Of a DNA stretch of 64,000 nt, positions 7,460-18,687 are shown in pieces. How positions within the stretch are numbered: the stretch's first letter is position 1; every line of letters begins with the position of its first letter. Under the pieces are notes generated by a model, which was not told the DNA's origin, ran no database searches, and was given only the letters and a program-made list of their open reading frames with translations. Source of the stretch: JBAOHV01 sp037045265 (GTDB taxonomy: Bacteria; Actinomycetota; Acidimicrobiia; Acidimicrobiales; Microtrichaceae); the NCBI GenBank assembly GCA_037045265.1, contig JBAOHV010000026.1, positions 76,897-140,896 on the forward strand. Direction: 5' to 3'. The translations under genes were made by a program, and so were the position numbers.

Positions 7460-10096
7460 ATGTCCGACCTGCCCTCCGCCGACCGCGGCGCCACCGACGA
7501 CGGCCCGTCCTACGCCACCTACGACCCGCAGGCCATCGAACCGCGTTGGCAGGAGTTCTGGCGGGAGGACCGCACCTACGAGGTCGACAACGACGATCCG
7601 CGGGACCGCTACTACGTGTTGTGCATGTACCCGTACCCGTCGGGTGCTGCGCACATGGGTCACGTCCGCAACTACACCTTCGGCGACCTGCTGACCCGCT
7701 ACCGCACGATGCGTGGCGACGCCGTCCTGTCGCCGATGGGGTTCGACAGCTTCGGGCTGCCGGCCGAGAACGCGGCGATCAAGACCGGTCGTCATCCGCG
7801 TGAGTTCACCGACGAGCGCATCGAGCAGCTGCGCAGCTCGATCACCCGCATCGGTGGGGTCTACGACTGGCGCCGTGAGGTCCGCAGTCACGACCCCGAG
7901 TACATCCGCTGGACGCAGTGGATCTTCCTGCAGTTCCTGAACGCCGGGCTGGTCTACCGCAAGGCCGCGCCGGTGAATTGGGACCCGGTCGACCAGACCG
8001 TGCTGGCCAACGAACAGGTGCTGCCCGACGGCACGGCCGAGCGTTCCGGCGCGGTGGTCGAGAAGCGCGACCTGGAGCAGTGGTACTTCCGCATCACCGA
8101 CTACGCGCAGCAGCTGCTCGACGACCTGGACACGGTGGACTGGCCCGATCGCGTGGTGGTCCAGCAGCGAAACTGGATCGGCCGCTCCGAAGGCGTCGAG
8201 TTCGCGATGGACGTCGTCGACCCGTCAGGTGGGTCGGTGAGCGGCCCCGACGGCCAGCCGCTCGGATTCCGGGTCTTCACCACGCGTCCCGACACCAGCT
8301 TCGGCATGACCTTCTGCGTCCTGGCGCCCGAGCATCCTCTCGTGGGCACGATCACCTCGCCGGAGCGTCGCAGCGAGGTCGATGAGTTCATCGAACTGGC
8401 CCGGCGCACATCCGAGATCGACCGGCTGTCGACCGAGCGCAACATTGCCGAGCGGGGCTGCTTCACCGGCGCCTTCGCCCGCAACCCGTTCACGGGCAGG
8501 CCGGTTCCGGTGTACCTGGCCGACTACGTGCTGGCGACCTACGGCACCGGCGCGGTCATGGCTGTCCCGGGTGAGGACCAGCGCGACTGGGAGTTCGCGA
8601 CCGCGTTCGGGTTGGAGATCATCCAGACCGTCGAGCGCCCCGTCGGCTGGGACGGAGAGGCCTACGGCGGCGACGGTGCCCACGTGAACTCGCCGGCCGC
8701 GGCAGGCGGGGCAGGGGCAGACGGGGCAGGGGCAGACGGGGCCAGGACCGGTGGCGGGCCCGTGCTGAACGGCCTGTCCGTTCCAGAGGCGAAGGAAGCT
8801 GCCATCGAGTGGCTGTCGTCCACGGGCATCGGCGAGCGGCGAGTCAACTTCCGGCTGAGGGACTGGCTGCTGTCACGCCAGCGCTTCTGGGGGTGCCCGA
8901 TCCCGATCGTGTACTGCGACGACTGCGGGATCGTCGCGCTGAGCGAGGACCAACTGCCGGTCCTCGCCCCCGACGACGTCGAGTTCATGCCGACCGGCCA
9001 ATCGCCGTTGCAGTTCCACGAGGGCTTCCTGAACACGCCCTGCCCGTCCTGTGGGGGACCGGCGTGCCGTGAGACCGACACGATGGACACGTTCGTCGAC
9101 AGCTCCTGGTACTACCTGCGCTTCTGTGACCCGTGGTCCGACGAGTTGCCGTTCCGTCGTGACGCGGTCGAGGCATGGATGCCCGTCGACCAGTACATCG
9201 GCGGTGCCGAGCACGCGGTGCTGCACCTGATGTACGCCAGGTTCTTCACCAAGGCGCTGTCGGACCTCGGTCTGGTCCCGGCCGAGCTGCGCGAGCCCTT
9301 CCAACGGCTGTTCACCCAAGGCATGATCCGCCTCGACGGCGCCAAGATGTCCAAGTCCAAGGGCAACCTGGTCGCACCCGAGGAGATCATCGACACCCTC
9401 GGTGCAGACACGCTGCGTCTGGCACACCTCCAGGTGAAGCCGCCCGAGGACGACGTCGACTGGGAGGACGTCGGCCTGGAGGGCTGCTCCAAGTTCCTGC
9501 ACCGGCTCTGGCGCCTCGCCGTGCCCGGGTCCGACCTGGCGGTCGCGTCACGCAGCGGAGAGCGCAGCGCTGCCGACGAGCTCATCGTTCGTGCAACGCA
9601 CCGGCTGGTGGCGGACATAACCGACTCGTTCGACCGCTGGTCCTACAACGTCGCTGTCTCGCGCTACATGGCGTTCGTCAACGACCTCTACCGGTATGTG
9701 CAGTCTGGTGAGGGTGCGCACGCGGCGACCCTCACCGACGCCGTGGACACGCTGCTACGACTGCTGGCTCCAGCATGCCCTCACGTCACAGCCGAGCTCT
9801 GGTCCCTGCGTAGTCAGGACGAGGGAGCGGGCCGGGCCGACCCAGCGGTGCCTGCCCACATCCACCGGAGCCGATGGCCGGTGGCCGACCCGGCGATGCT
9901 GGTCGAGGAGTCGGTGACCATGGTCGTGCAGCTCAACGGCAAGGTGCGGGACCGCATCGAGGTGGCCGCCGACGCCGACGAGTCCACCTGCATCGAGGCA
10001 GCGATGGGCTCGGAGAAGGTGCTCGCACAACTCGGTTCCAGCGAGCCGCGTAAGGTGATCGCACGGCCTCCCAAGCTGGTGAACATCGTCGTCTGA
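7460..10096 (+). CDS. leuS: Leucyl-tRNA synthetase
   Basis: This class I synthetase charges tRNA-Leu. The HIGH-type motif is YPYPSGAAHMGHV (about residues 56-68) and the KMSKS loop is AKMSKSKGN (about residue 630). The CP1 editing domain is present, with the conserved TTRPDTSFG and GTGAVMAVPGEDQRD segments, as is the anticodon-binding region ending in VQLNGKVRDRI. At 878 residues it is slightly long for the family; a low-complexity GAGADGAGADGA insert lies just after the editing domain. The frame is intact throughout. Confidence 0.97.
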   Translation: MSDLPSADRGATDDGPSYATYDPQAIEPRWQEFWREDRTYEVDNDDPRDRYYVLCMYPYPSGAAHMGHVRNYTFGDLLTRYRTMRGDAVLSPMGFDSFGLPAENAAIKTGRHPREFTDERIEQLRSSITRIGGVYDWRREVRSHDPEYIRWTQWIFLQFLNAGLVYRKAAPVNWDPVDQTVLANEQVLPDGTAERSGAVVEKRDLEQWYFRITDYAQQLLDDLDTVDWPDRVVVQQRNWIGRSEGVEFAMDVVDPSGGSVSGPDGQPLGFRVFTTRPDTSFGMTFCVLAPEHPLVGTITSPERRSEVDEFIELARRTSEIDRLSTERNIAERGCFTGAFARNPFTGRPVPVYLADYVLATYGTGAVMAVPGEDQRDWEFATAFGLEIIQTVERPVGWDGEAYGGDGAHVNSPAAAGGAGADGAGADGARTGGGPVLNGLSVPEAKEAAIEWLSSTGIGERRVNFRLRDWLLSRQRFWGCPIPIVYCDDCGIVALSEDQLPVLAPDDVEFMPTGQSPLQFHEGFLNTPCPSCGGPACRETDTMDTFVDSSWYYLRFCDPWSDELPFRRDAVEAWMPVDQYIGGAEHAVLHLMYARFFTKALSDLGLVPAELREPFQRLFTQGMIRLDGAKMSKSKGNLVAPEEIIDTLGADTLRLAHLQVKPPEDDVDWEDVGLEGCSKFLHRLWRLAVPGSDLAVASRSGERSAADELIVRATHRLVADITDSFDRWSYNVAVSRYMAFVNDLYRYVQSGEGAHAATLTDAVDTLLRLLAPACPHVTAELWSLRSQDEGAGRADPAVPAHIHRSRWPVADPAMLVEESVTMVVQLNGKVRDRIEVAADADESTCIEAAMGSEKVLAQLGSSEPRKVIARPPKLVNIVV
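8701..8745 (+). repeat. Short in-frame tandem repeat inside leuS
   Basis: Repeats of GGGGCAGACGGGGCA type encode alternating Gly-Ala-Asp residues in a linker between the editing domain and the following catalytic segment. It looks like a recent slippage expansion. Confidence 0.7.
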
Positions 10097-10141
10097 GCAT
10101 CGGGCCGGTAACCGCAACGTCCACGGGAAGGTCAGACAACC

Positions 10142-11797
10142 GTGCTGTCGCTCATCGATCGAATCGAGTCCATCGCTGCTGATCCCCGGGGGACGGTGAC
10201 CTTCGCCAACGGGGACGACACCGTCACGATCGGCTGGGACGACCTGCACCGCGACGCGCGGGCGGCCGCGGCGGGGCTCCAGGCCCGGGGCGTGCGTCCG
10301 GGGGATCACGTGGCACTGATCGGCCCGACGACGCAGCGGCTGATCACCACCATCCAGGCCACCTGGCTGACCGGTGCAGCGCTGGTGACGATGCCGCTGC
10401 CCATGCGGATGGCGGCGCTTGATCAGTTCATCGCCCAGACACGCGCCCGCATCCATCGTTCGAACACCCGCATCGTCGTCATCGATGCCGACCTGGCGGC
10501 GTTCATCGAGCCCGCACCGGGCGACCCGCCCTTCGTCACCCTCGATGAGCTCTTCGCCGACGGTGAACCGGGCGAGGACTCCTACCGGCGTCCCGACAGC
10601 GACCCCGACTCGCTCGCGGTGCTGCAGTTCACCTCGGGCTCGACTTCGGAGCCCAAGGGAGTGATGCTGTCGCACCGGGCGATCTGCAACAACTTGGACG
10701 GGGCGTGGAAGGCCGCCGAGATCGTCCCCGAGGACGTGATCGTTTCCTGGTTGCCGCTGTACCACGACATGGGCCTGGTCGGTCTGTTGACAATCCCGAT
10801 GTCGCTCGGCTGCACCCTGGTGCAGGCCGCCCCGCAGGACTTCCTGGCACGGCCGATCCGGTGGCTGCGTCTGATCAGCGAGTTCGGAGGGACCGGTACG
10901 GCCGGCCCGAACTTCTCGTATGCACTTGCGGCGCGTGCGCTCAATCGAACCGATGAGGAGCTCGACCTGTCGAGCATGCGTATCTGGCTCAACGGTGCCG
11001 AGCCCGTAGACCCCGATACCTACCGGGGGTTCTTCGCCGCCGGTGAGCGCTTCGGGCTCTCCCCGAAGGGCGCCTTCCCGGCGTTCGGGATGGCCGAGGT
11101 ATGCATCGCCGGTACGTTCCCGGAGCCGGGCGCGGGCCTGCAGACGGACTGGGTCGACCGTCAGGCGCTCGAGAACGATCGCAAGGCCATAGCGGTCGAA
11201 CCCGGTAGCGGCGGAGCGACCGAGCTCGTAGTGCTCGGTAGGGCCGTGCCGGGGCTCGAGGTGTCGGTGGTCGATCCCGAATCGGGCGAGTCCTGCTCCG
11301 AGCGTGAGGTGGGCGAGCTGCGCATCACCGGCAACTCGCTGACCAGCGGCTACTACGAGGATGCCGACTCGACCGACTCGTTGATCATCGACGGGTGGTT
11401 GCACACCGGCGATCTGGCGTACACCGTCGACGGCCAGCTCGTGGTTTGCGGTCGTATCAAGGACGTGATCATCGTCGGCGGGCGCAACATCTACCCCCAG
11501 GACGTCGAGAAGGCCGCGGGTGAGGTCGCCGGTGTCCGTCCGGGCAACATCATCGCCTTCGGGAAAGAGGGCCGCCACGGTGCCCAGAACATCATCGTGG
11601 TGGCCGAAGCCCGAGGCGACGATCCTGTCGGTATCGCCCGGGATGTGACCCGGGTCGTCAACGACACGGTGGGCATACCGCCCAAGGAGGTCGTGCTCGT
11701 CGAGCCCGGCACCGTGCCCAAGACCTCGTCGGGCAAGCTCCAGCGCTCTGCCTGCAAGCAGCAGTACGCCTCGGGGGAGCTGTCCCGCCTGAGCTGA
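10142..11797 (+). CDS. Fatty-acyl-AMP ligase / acyl-CoA synthetase
   Basis: This 551-residue adenylate-forming enzyme activates a carboxylic acid with ATP. The P-loop motif FTSGSTSEPKGVMLSH lies near residue 163, the A5-type core near GAFPAFGMAEVC and the C-terminal hinge and lysine region at GRIKDVIIVGGRNIYPQDVE and KTSSGKLQRS. The WLPLYHDMGLVG segment and overall pattern fit the FadD32/FAAL branch, which makes acyl-AMP rather than acyl-CoA, though the diagnostic FAAL insertion cannot be confirmed by eye. It starts with GTG 45 bases after leuS and is followed by a transport operon in the same direction, suggesting that the transported substrate is a lipid or acyl compound (inference). Confidence 0.82.
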   Translation: MLSLIDRIESIAADPRGTVTFANGDDTVTIGWDDLHRDARAAAAGLQARGVRPGDHVALIGPTTQRLITTIQATWLTGAALVTMPLPMRMAALDQFIAQTRARIHRSNTRIVVIDADLAAFIEPAPGDPPFVTLDELFADGEPGEDSYRRPDSDPDSLAVLQFTSGSTSEPKGVMLSHRAICNNLDGAWKAAEIVPEDVIVSWLPLYHDMGLVGLLTIPMSLGCTLVQAAPQDFLARPIRWLRLISEFGGTGTAGPNFSYALAARALNRTDEELDLSSMRIWLNGAEPVDPDTYRGFFAAGERFGLSPKGAFPAFGMAEVCIAGTFPEPGAGLQTDWVDRQALENDRKAIAVEPGSGGATELVVLGRAVPGLEVSVVDPESGESCSEREVGELRITGNSLTSGYYEDADSTDSLIIDGWLHTGDLAYTVDGQLVVCGRIKDVIIVGGRNIYPQDVEKAAGEVAGVRPGNIIAFGKEGRHGAQNIIVVAEARGDDPVGIARDVTRVVNDTVGIPPKEVVLVEPGTVPKTSSGKLQRSACKQQYASGELSRLS

Positions 11798-11886
11798 CCC
11801 GCTCGTACTACGGTCGCCCCGACACGGGGTGACCAGCGACAAGTGCGCGCATTCGGGGGTGGCGTTTGTCCGTACGAGGGGGGAGA

Positions 11887-13919
11887 GTGCTGACGTCGCG
11901 GGCCGACGCGTGGCTGTTCGCCCCCGCGGCGCTGATACTCGCCGTCCAACTCCTCTTCTTCCCTGTGCCGGTGGGCGCGGCCTTTTCGGGGCTGATCATC
12001 GGGCTGCTCGGCTCGCTCGGCGCCGTCGGCCTGGCGCTCGTGTGGCGGTCGAACCGCGTCGTCAACTTCGCCCAGGGTGACCTCGGGGTGTTCCCCGCGA
12101 CGTTGAGCGTCCTCCTGGTGACAGTGGTCGGACTGCCATGGATCGTCGGGCTGACAGCTGGGTTCGCAACCGCCGCGCTCGTCGGTCTGCTCGCGGACGT
12201 GCTCGTCGTACGGCGCTTCCAGCGGGCTCCCAGGCTGCAGTTGACGGTGGCGACGCTGGGACTTGCGCAGGTGCTGGGCTTCGCTGCGCTGCTGCTGCCA
12301 CAGGCGTGGGGCGAGGGGCCGGCGATCCGCAGTCTGCCAGCGCCTTTCGAGCTCACCTTCACCGTCGGAGAGGTCAACTTCGACGCGAACGACCTGATCG
12401 CCCTGGTCGTAGCTCCGCTGCTGATCGCGGGGCTTGCCGGTTTCCTCCGCCTGACCGACACCGGCACAGCGGTCCGCGCCGCTGCTGACCGACCGGATCG
12501 CGCTGGCGGCGCTGGGTATCCCGGTCCGGCGACTCGAGGCACAGGTCTGGACACTCGCATCGCTGCTGTCCTTCGTCTCGGTCTGTCTCACCGCCGGGGT
12601 CACCAACCTGCCGTTCGGCGTCGGTACCGGTCTGGCGATCGTGCTGCGTGCCATGGCCGCGCTCGTGATCGGACGCATGACCCACATGGTGGTCATCGCC
12701 GTCACGGCGGTATCGCTCGGACTGCTGGAGACCGGCATCCGTTGGAACACCGGGGACGTGGCACTGGTGGCGCCGATCCTCGCCGCGCTGATCATCGCCA
12801 ACCTGCTGATCCAACGACGGGGAGCCACTCGAGCCGACCGTGACGACTCGGCGAGCTTCGCGGCGACGACCGAGGTACGCAGGGTGCCGACCGCGGTGGC
12901 GCGGCTCGGCGTCGTCCGGCTCGCCCGCTGGGCGGTCGGCGCGGCCCTGGCCGTGCTGGTGGTGATCGGTCCGCTGGCCCTGGGCACCAATGGACAGCTG
13001 AAGGCCGGCGTCGTGGTGGTCTTCGCGATCATCGGCACGTCGGTGGTCGTGCTCACCGGCTGGTCGGGTCAGGTGTCGCTCGGCCAGATGGTGTTCGTCG
13101 GCGTCGGCGCGGCGGTCGGGGCATGGTGCACGGTCGAACGCGGTTGGGATCCGTTCGTGTCGATGATGATCGCCGGTCCGCTCGGCGCGGTCGTCGCCGT
13201 GGTGGTCGGATTGCCGGCACTGCGCCTACGGGGCCTGTACCTGGCTGTCACGACTCTCGCGGTCTCACTCGCCGCGTCGGAGTGGGTGTTCTCGAATCGA
13301 GCGGTCGGGGTCATCCCGAGCGGATCCTTCGAACGGCCTGCGCTCTTCGGGCGCATAGCGCTCGATACTCCTATGCGGCTCTACTACTTCGCGCTGGCGG
13401 TGCTCCTCGTCGTATTCGTGGCGCTGCGTGGAATACGACGGAGCCGCAGTGGCCGCGTCGATGGTGGCGCTGCGCGACAACGAGGAAGGTGCAGCGGCGT
13501 TCGGGGTCGACCCCACCCGCGCCAAGCTCGCTGCGTTCGCGCTCTCGGGCTTCGTGGCGTCCTGGGCCGGGGTGGTCATGGTGATACACCAGGCATCGTT
13601 CCGTTCGGTCACCTACAGCGCCGAGGAGAGCCTCACGGTGTTCGTGGCAACGGTGATCGGCGGTTTGGGCAGCCTGACCGGAGCCGTCCTGGGTGCCGTG
13701 TTCCAGCGTGGCTCCCAGTGGCTGCTCCCTGCTCCCTGGTCGGTGCTCGCCACTGGCCTCGGAGTCCTGGCTGTGCTGCTGGTCCTGCCCGACGGGCTGT
13801 CGGGCCTGTTCTGGAGGGGGCGTGACACCTGGCTCCGACGGGTAGCCCGGCACGCTGAAGGATCCGGCGCTGACGGATCCGACTCCGATCGCTCCGACGT
13901 GGAGGTCGAGGCGCAATGA
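11887..13919 (+). CDS. LivH-LivM fused branched-chain-type ABC permease (two frame breaks)
   Basis: One polypeptide of about 675 residues carries two permease domains of the branched-chain amino acid family. The first half (LivH-like) has the VWRSNRVVNFAQGD loop typical of that family. The second half (LivM-like) has GWSGQVSLGQMVFVGVGA and, near its end, SMVALRDNEEGAAAFGVDPTRAKL. The GTG at 11887 follows a GA-rich ribosome binding site; an in-frame TTG lies 21 bases earlier. Single-base errors break the frame near 12490 and near 13455. The gene overlaps the following fusion gene by ATGA. With the ATPases downstream it should form an inner-membrane import channel. Confidence 0.85.
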
Positions 13920-16900
13920 GCCACTCCGATCACATCACCCTGGGCGACCTGCGGGAGTCCTCACGGGGGATCGTGAACCTGCGTGGATGGGCAGCGGCGC
14001 TACGTCGACCCGGTCGCTCGCTGCGGACGATGGTCGGCGACGGGCCGGTGTTCCCTCTGCTCATCCTGTTCGGGCTGAACGCAGTGGACGAGCTCGACCG
14101 CACCGGGTTCGGAATACTCCTACCGAACATCCGCGATGCCTTCGCCATGTCCAACACCGGCGTGCTGGCACTCGTCGGCGTCACGGCGCTGGGCGCGCTC
14201 CTGATGCAGATGCCCATCGCGATCGTGTCCGATCCGCGGCAACAGGGTGGCGATCACGCTCGCCGGAGCGTCCGCCTGGGCGGTGTTCTCGGTCATGACC
14301 GGCGCGGCGACAGCGATCTGGATGCTCGTCGTCGCCCGTGTCGGTACCGGGATCGGACGCGCGGTGGTGGATCCGACCCACAACGCGCTGCTGTCGGACT
14401 GGTACGCAGTGGAGCGCCGCCCAGCGGTGTTCTCGTTCCACCGCGCAGCCAACGTGCTGGGGAACTTCGCGGGACCCCTGCTCGCAGGTGGGCTCGCCGC
14501 GGCGTTCAGCTGGCGGGTCCCGTTCTTCGTGTTCGCCGTGCCGACCGTCGTGCTGGTGGCATTGGGTCTGCGTCTGCGTGACCCGGTCAGGGGCGTACAG
14601 GAACGCCGTGCGGCGGGAGCGAGCGAGCACGTCGCCGAGACGGCCGAGACACCGCCGAGCTTCGGTGAGGCGTGGCGGCTCCTGTGGAAGATCGATGTGC
14701 TGCGGCGGATGTGGTACTCGGTGCCGTTCCTGGCGGTCGCGGTCGTCGGCTTCATCTCGCTCGCCGGGCTCCTCTACGAGGAGGTCTACCGGCTCGACGA
14801 GCTGGAGCGCGGCTACCTGGCCGCGGTGGCCGAGCCGTTCCAGTTCTTCGGCCTGGCAGTGGGCGCGCGGCTGGGAACCCGGCTGTTCCTGCGAGGCCCG
14901 CACCTGATCTTCAAGCTGCTGCGCGGCGTTGCCTTCGCGTGCTCGGCACTGGTCGCATGTTTCGCGCTGGCACCGACGCTGCCGTTGACGATCTTGGCGA
15001 ACATAGCGCTGACGAGCGTCCTGGCAATCCTGTTGCCCGGCCTGTTCGCCACCCTGTCGCTGGCCATCCCGGCCCGGGCCCGGTCGGTCGGTTTCTCGAT
15101 CGCTGCGTGGTGGGCGATACCGGGGCTCGCCATGTTGCCGCTCATCGGCTGGGTGTCGGACTCGTTCGGGATCCGTCAGGGAATGCTGGTCATGGTGCCG
15201 ATCCTCGCCGTGGGCGGGGTGATCATCTCGACCGGCGGGTCCGTCGTGGAGCGCGACATCAACGACGCCTGGCGGGCGTCGGCGGCCCGATCGCAGGCAC
15301 TGGTCGAACGTGAGGACGGTCGTTCGAAGCTGTTGGTCGTGAAGGACGTCCAGGTTGGCTACGGGCCGGTGAGGGTCCTCCACGACATCGACTTCGAGGT
15401 TGCCGAGGGTGAGGTGCTCGCAGTCCTTGGCACGAACGGGGCGGGCAAGTCGACGCTGATCCGTGCGATCTCGGGTCTGGCCGAGGCCGACTTCGGTGCG
15501 ATCATCCTGGACGGTCGCGACATCACCCACGCACCGCCGAACGAGATCGCGTCACTCGGCGTGGCGCTGGTTCCCGGGGGCGCTGGGACGTTCCCGTCTC
15601 TCAGCGTCGCCGAGAACCTCCGCGCAGCGGGTTGGCAGCTGCGCCGTGATCACCACGAGCTCGCCGTGCGTATCGACGAGGTGCTCGAGGTGTTCCCGGT
15701 TCTCGGGGACCGGCTCGATGAGCCGGCGGTGAACCTCTCCGGTGGCCAGCAGCAGATGCTCGCGCTGGCAATGGCGCTGCTGTCGCGCCCGAAGCTCCTG
15801 TTGGTCGACGAGCTCAGCATGGGGCTCGCTCCGGTGGTGGTCGGCCAACTGGCGGACATCGTCCGAAGGGTCGCCGCCGAGGGCACCACGGTGGTGCTCG
15901 TCGAGCAGTCGCTCAACGTGGCGCTGGACATCGCGACGAGCGTGGTGTTCATCGAACGCGGGCACATCCGCTACGCCGGACCAGCGCACGAACTGGTCGA
16001 ACATCCGGAACTGCTCCGCGTGGCCTTCCTGGCCGAGGCCGCGACCGGCGTTTCCACCACATCCGCGGACGAGATAGTTGCAGCGACACCCGGGGTTGCG
16101 GACGAGTCAGGGGAGCCTGCGTTGGAGCTCACGTCGGTGACCCGGCGTTTCGGTGGGGTCTCGGCGGTGAACGACGTCAGCTTCGCTGTCGCATCTGCCG
16201 AGATCGTCGGGCTGATCGGCCAGAACGGTGCGGGCAAGACCACGCTCCTCGACCTGATCTGCGGCTATCAGCCGCTGGACGGTGGACGAGTCCGTATCGG
16301 AGGGGTCGACGTCTCGACACGCTCTCCCCACGAACGCGCCCGCGCTGGCCTGGGCCGGACGTTCCAGGGTGGACAGCTCTTCGCAGGTTTGACGGTGACC
16401 GAGACCGTCGCTGTCGCTGCTGGAGCGATCGGCGATCGTGCGTGACCTGCTCAACCCCGCCCTGTATCTGCCGGCCGCGTACGACAGCGAGATGGCGGTG
16501 CAGCGCCGGGTGGCGGAGCTGATCGACCTGTTCGGACTCGGGCAACACCGTGACGCCTTCACGTCGGAGCTGTCGATCGGTACGCGGCGTATCGTGGAGT
16601 TCGCCTGCGCGGTCGCGCATCAGCCCGAAGTGCTCCTGTTGGACGAGCCGGCCGCCGGCGTCGCCCAACGCGACGTCGAGCAGCTCGGTGGGACCTTGTT
16701 GCGGATCCGCGAGGAGCTCGGCTGCGCGATGGTCATCATCGAACATGACATGCCTCTGGTCGCATCGGTCTGCGACCGTCTGATCGCGCTCGAGGCGGGT
16801 TCGGTCATCGCCGAGGGGCGATCTGGGGAAGTGCTCGGCGACCAGCGCGTCGTCGCTTCATACCTGGGAGACGACCTTGCGGCAGTGCACCGTTCTGGAA

Positions 16901-16935
16901 CCGTGACAGGGCCTATCGGGGGGAGCGTCGAGTGA
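13916..16935 (+). CDS. MFS transporter - LivF - LivG triple fusion (two frame breaks)
   Basis: The repaired product is about 1005 residues. Residues about 40-450 form a major-facilitator transporter with motif SDRGNRVA after the second helix and roughly twelve hydrophobic segments. Residues about 470-705 form a LivF-type ATPase (Walker A GTNGAGKST, signature NLSGGQQQM, Walker B LLLVDELS). Residues about 735-1000 form a LivG-type ATPase (Walker A GQNGAGKTT, signature-like ELSIGTRR, Walker B LLLDEPAAG). The frame is continuous from the MFS part across LivF into LivG except for extra bases near 14234 and 16415. The two ATPases should drive the LivH-LivM permease encoded just before; why an MFS carrier is welded to them is unknown. 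Confidence 0.85.
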
Positions 16936-18672
16936 GGGCGATGAACGATCCAGCAGGCACCGAGCGCACACGGAGACTCGCTCGAATCGGTCCGGCAGTC
17001 GTGCTCGTGGTGCTGGCAGGGCTCGTCGCGGCGCTCATCGCGACGGGTGCGCCCCAGGAATCGGCCGGGGCACCTCCGTCGGTACCACCAGGCCGGCAGC
17101 TCGTCGGCCGGCGGGGATCCGGCCGACGTCGAGCTGCCTGCGGGTGTGCTGCCGTTCTCGGTCGCCGAGGCCCGCGGTCAGGTCGGCGAGATCGACTGGG
17201 GTGAGCGCTGCGACGTCGAGCGCGGCGTGCTCGCCCTGCCGTTGGGCCCACCACCGGGTTGCTTCGCTCCCTACGACGGCCCCGCCGGTGGGGCGACAGC
17301 CACCGGCGTGACCGCCGACTCGATCCGGGTAGTGGTCTACGTTCCCCAGGAGAACGACCCGATCCTGAGCTTCATATACCGACAGGTCGGTGCTGACGAC
17401 ACCCCGACCGACACCTTCGAGACCTATCAGGGCTACAGCGAGCTCCTCAGTCGCTACTTCGAGACCTACGGCCGACGCGTCGAGCTGGTCCGCTACGACG
17501 CGACAGGCTCCATCAGCGATGCTGTGGCCGCCACGACCGACGCCGAGACGATCGCCCGTGACATCGAGCCGTTCGCCGTCATCGGTGGGCCGGCGCTGAC
17601 CGATGCGTTCGCCGAGACCCTCGCTGCGAACCAGGTGATGTGCGTCACCTGCGTGCCCGGTCGGACCACGGAGTGGTACGAGGAGCGTGCGCCCTACGTG
17701 TGGGACCTGCAGAAGAACACCGGACAGTCCCAGTCGATGGTCGCCGAGTACGTGGGCAAACGTCTGGCCGGCAGGGAAGCTGCTTTCGGCGGGGACGACG
17801 TCAACGGTCAGGAGCGACGCTTCGGGCTCATCTACCTGTCGTCGGGGACCGAGGCCGAGGAGCTGCGCTCGCGGCTGGAGGAGACCCTCGCGGACGAACA
17901 CGGGGTGACCTTCGCCGATGTGGCTTCGTACTCGGACCCGATATCGCTCGGCGGTCAGGCCAGGGAGATGCTCGCCCGGATGAAGTCGAAGCGAGTCACC
18001 AGCATCCTCTTCGTCGGTGACCCGCTCGCACCCCAAGCGCTCACCAGGAACGCCACGGCTCAGGACTACTACCCCGAATGGGTCATAACCGGCTCCGCCC
18101 TGGTCGACACCTCGATCTTCGGGCGTACATACGACCAGGAGCAGTGGCGCCATGCCTTCGGACCGTCGAACCTCTTCGCCCGCGTATCGCCGTCGGTGGC
18201 CGGTGCAGCGTCGCTGTATCGCTGGTACTACGGGGAGAGCCCGCCGGCCACGTCGACCGCGCCGCTGATCCTGCCGAACCTCCAGTTCCTCTACTCGGTC
18301 TTCCAGGGGGCGGGGACCGAGCTCACCCACGAGATGTTCCAGCGGGTCATCTTCGGTGCGGAGATCGTCCCCGGCAACGTCCTCTCACCCCAGATCTCGT
18401 GGGGGGAGCGTGGCATCTGGCCCGGAGTCGACTACGCCGGGGTCGACGACCAGACCGAGGTCTGGTGGGACGCGGACGCCCGGGGGGTGGACGAGACGGG
18501 CAAGGACGCCAGCGGACTCTGGACCTATGTGGACGGCGGCAAGCGGTACCTTCCCGGCCAATGGCCCGAGTCGGAGCCGAAGGTGTTCGACCCCGATGGT
18601 GCGGTGACCGTCTACACGGAGCTGCCGCCAGGCGTGACGCTCACCGACTACGAGCCTCTCCCCAGGGAATGA
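16932..18672 (+). CDS. ABC transporter substrate-binding protein, Leu/Ile/Val-binding fold (one frame break)
   Basis: The GTG start overlaps the previous stop as GTGA. An N-terminal hydrophobic helix (residues about 20-42) acts as signal or anchor, followed by an AGSS/AGG-rich linker and a type I periplasmic-binding domain (peripla_BP_6): a domain start DSIRVVVYVP, FAVIGGPALTDAFAETLA and later GRTYDQEQWRHAFG. An extra G near 17091 breaks the frame in the linker; removing it gives about 580 residues. Unlike most such proteins it carries a C-terminal YVDGGKRY...WPESEPKVFD tail. It delivers the unknown substrate to the upstream transporter and closes the operon. Confidence 0.85.
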
Positions 18673-18687
18673 TCGTCGCCCGGTCTC

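Noticed and set aside
9755..11842. A 695-codon open frame antisense to leuS and the acyl-AMP ligase
   Set aside because: It covers two well-conserved genes on the other strand, has no family motif and is a typical by-product of high-GC third positions.
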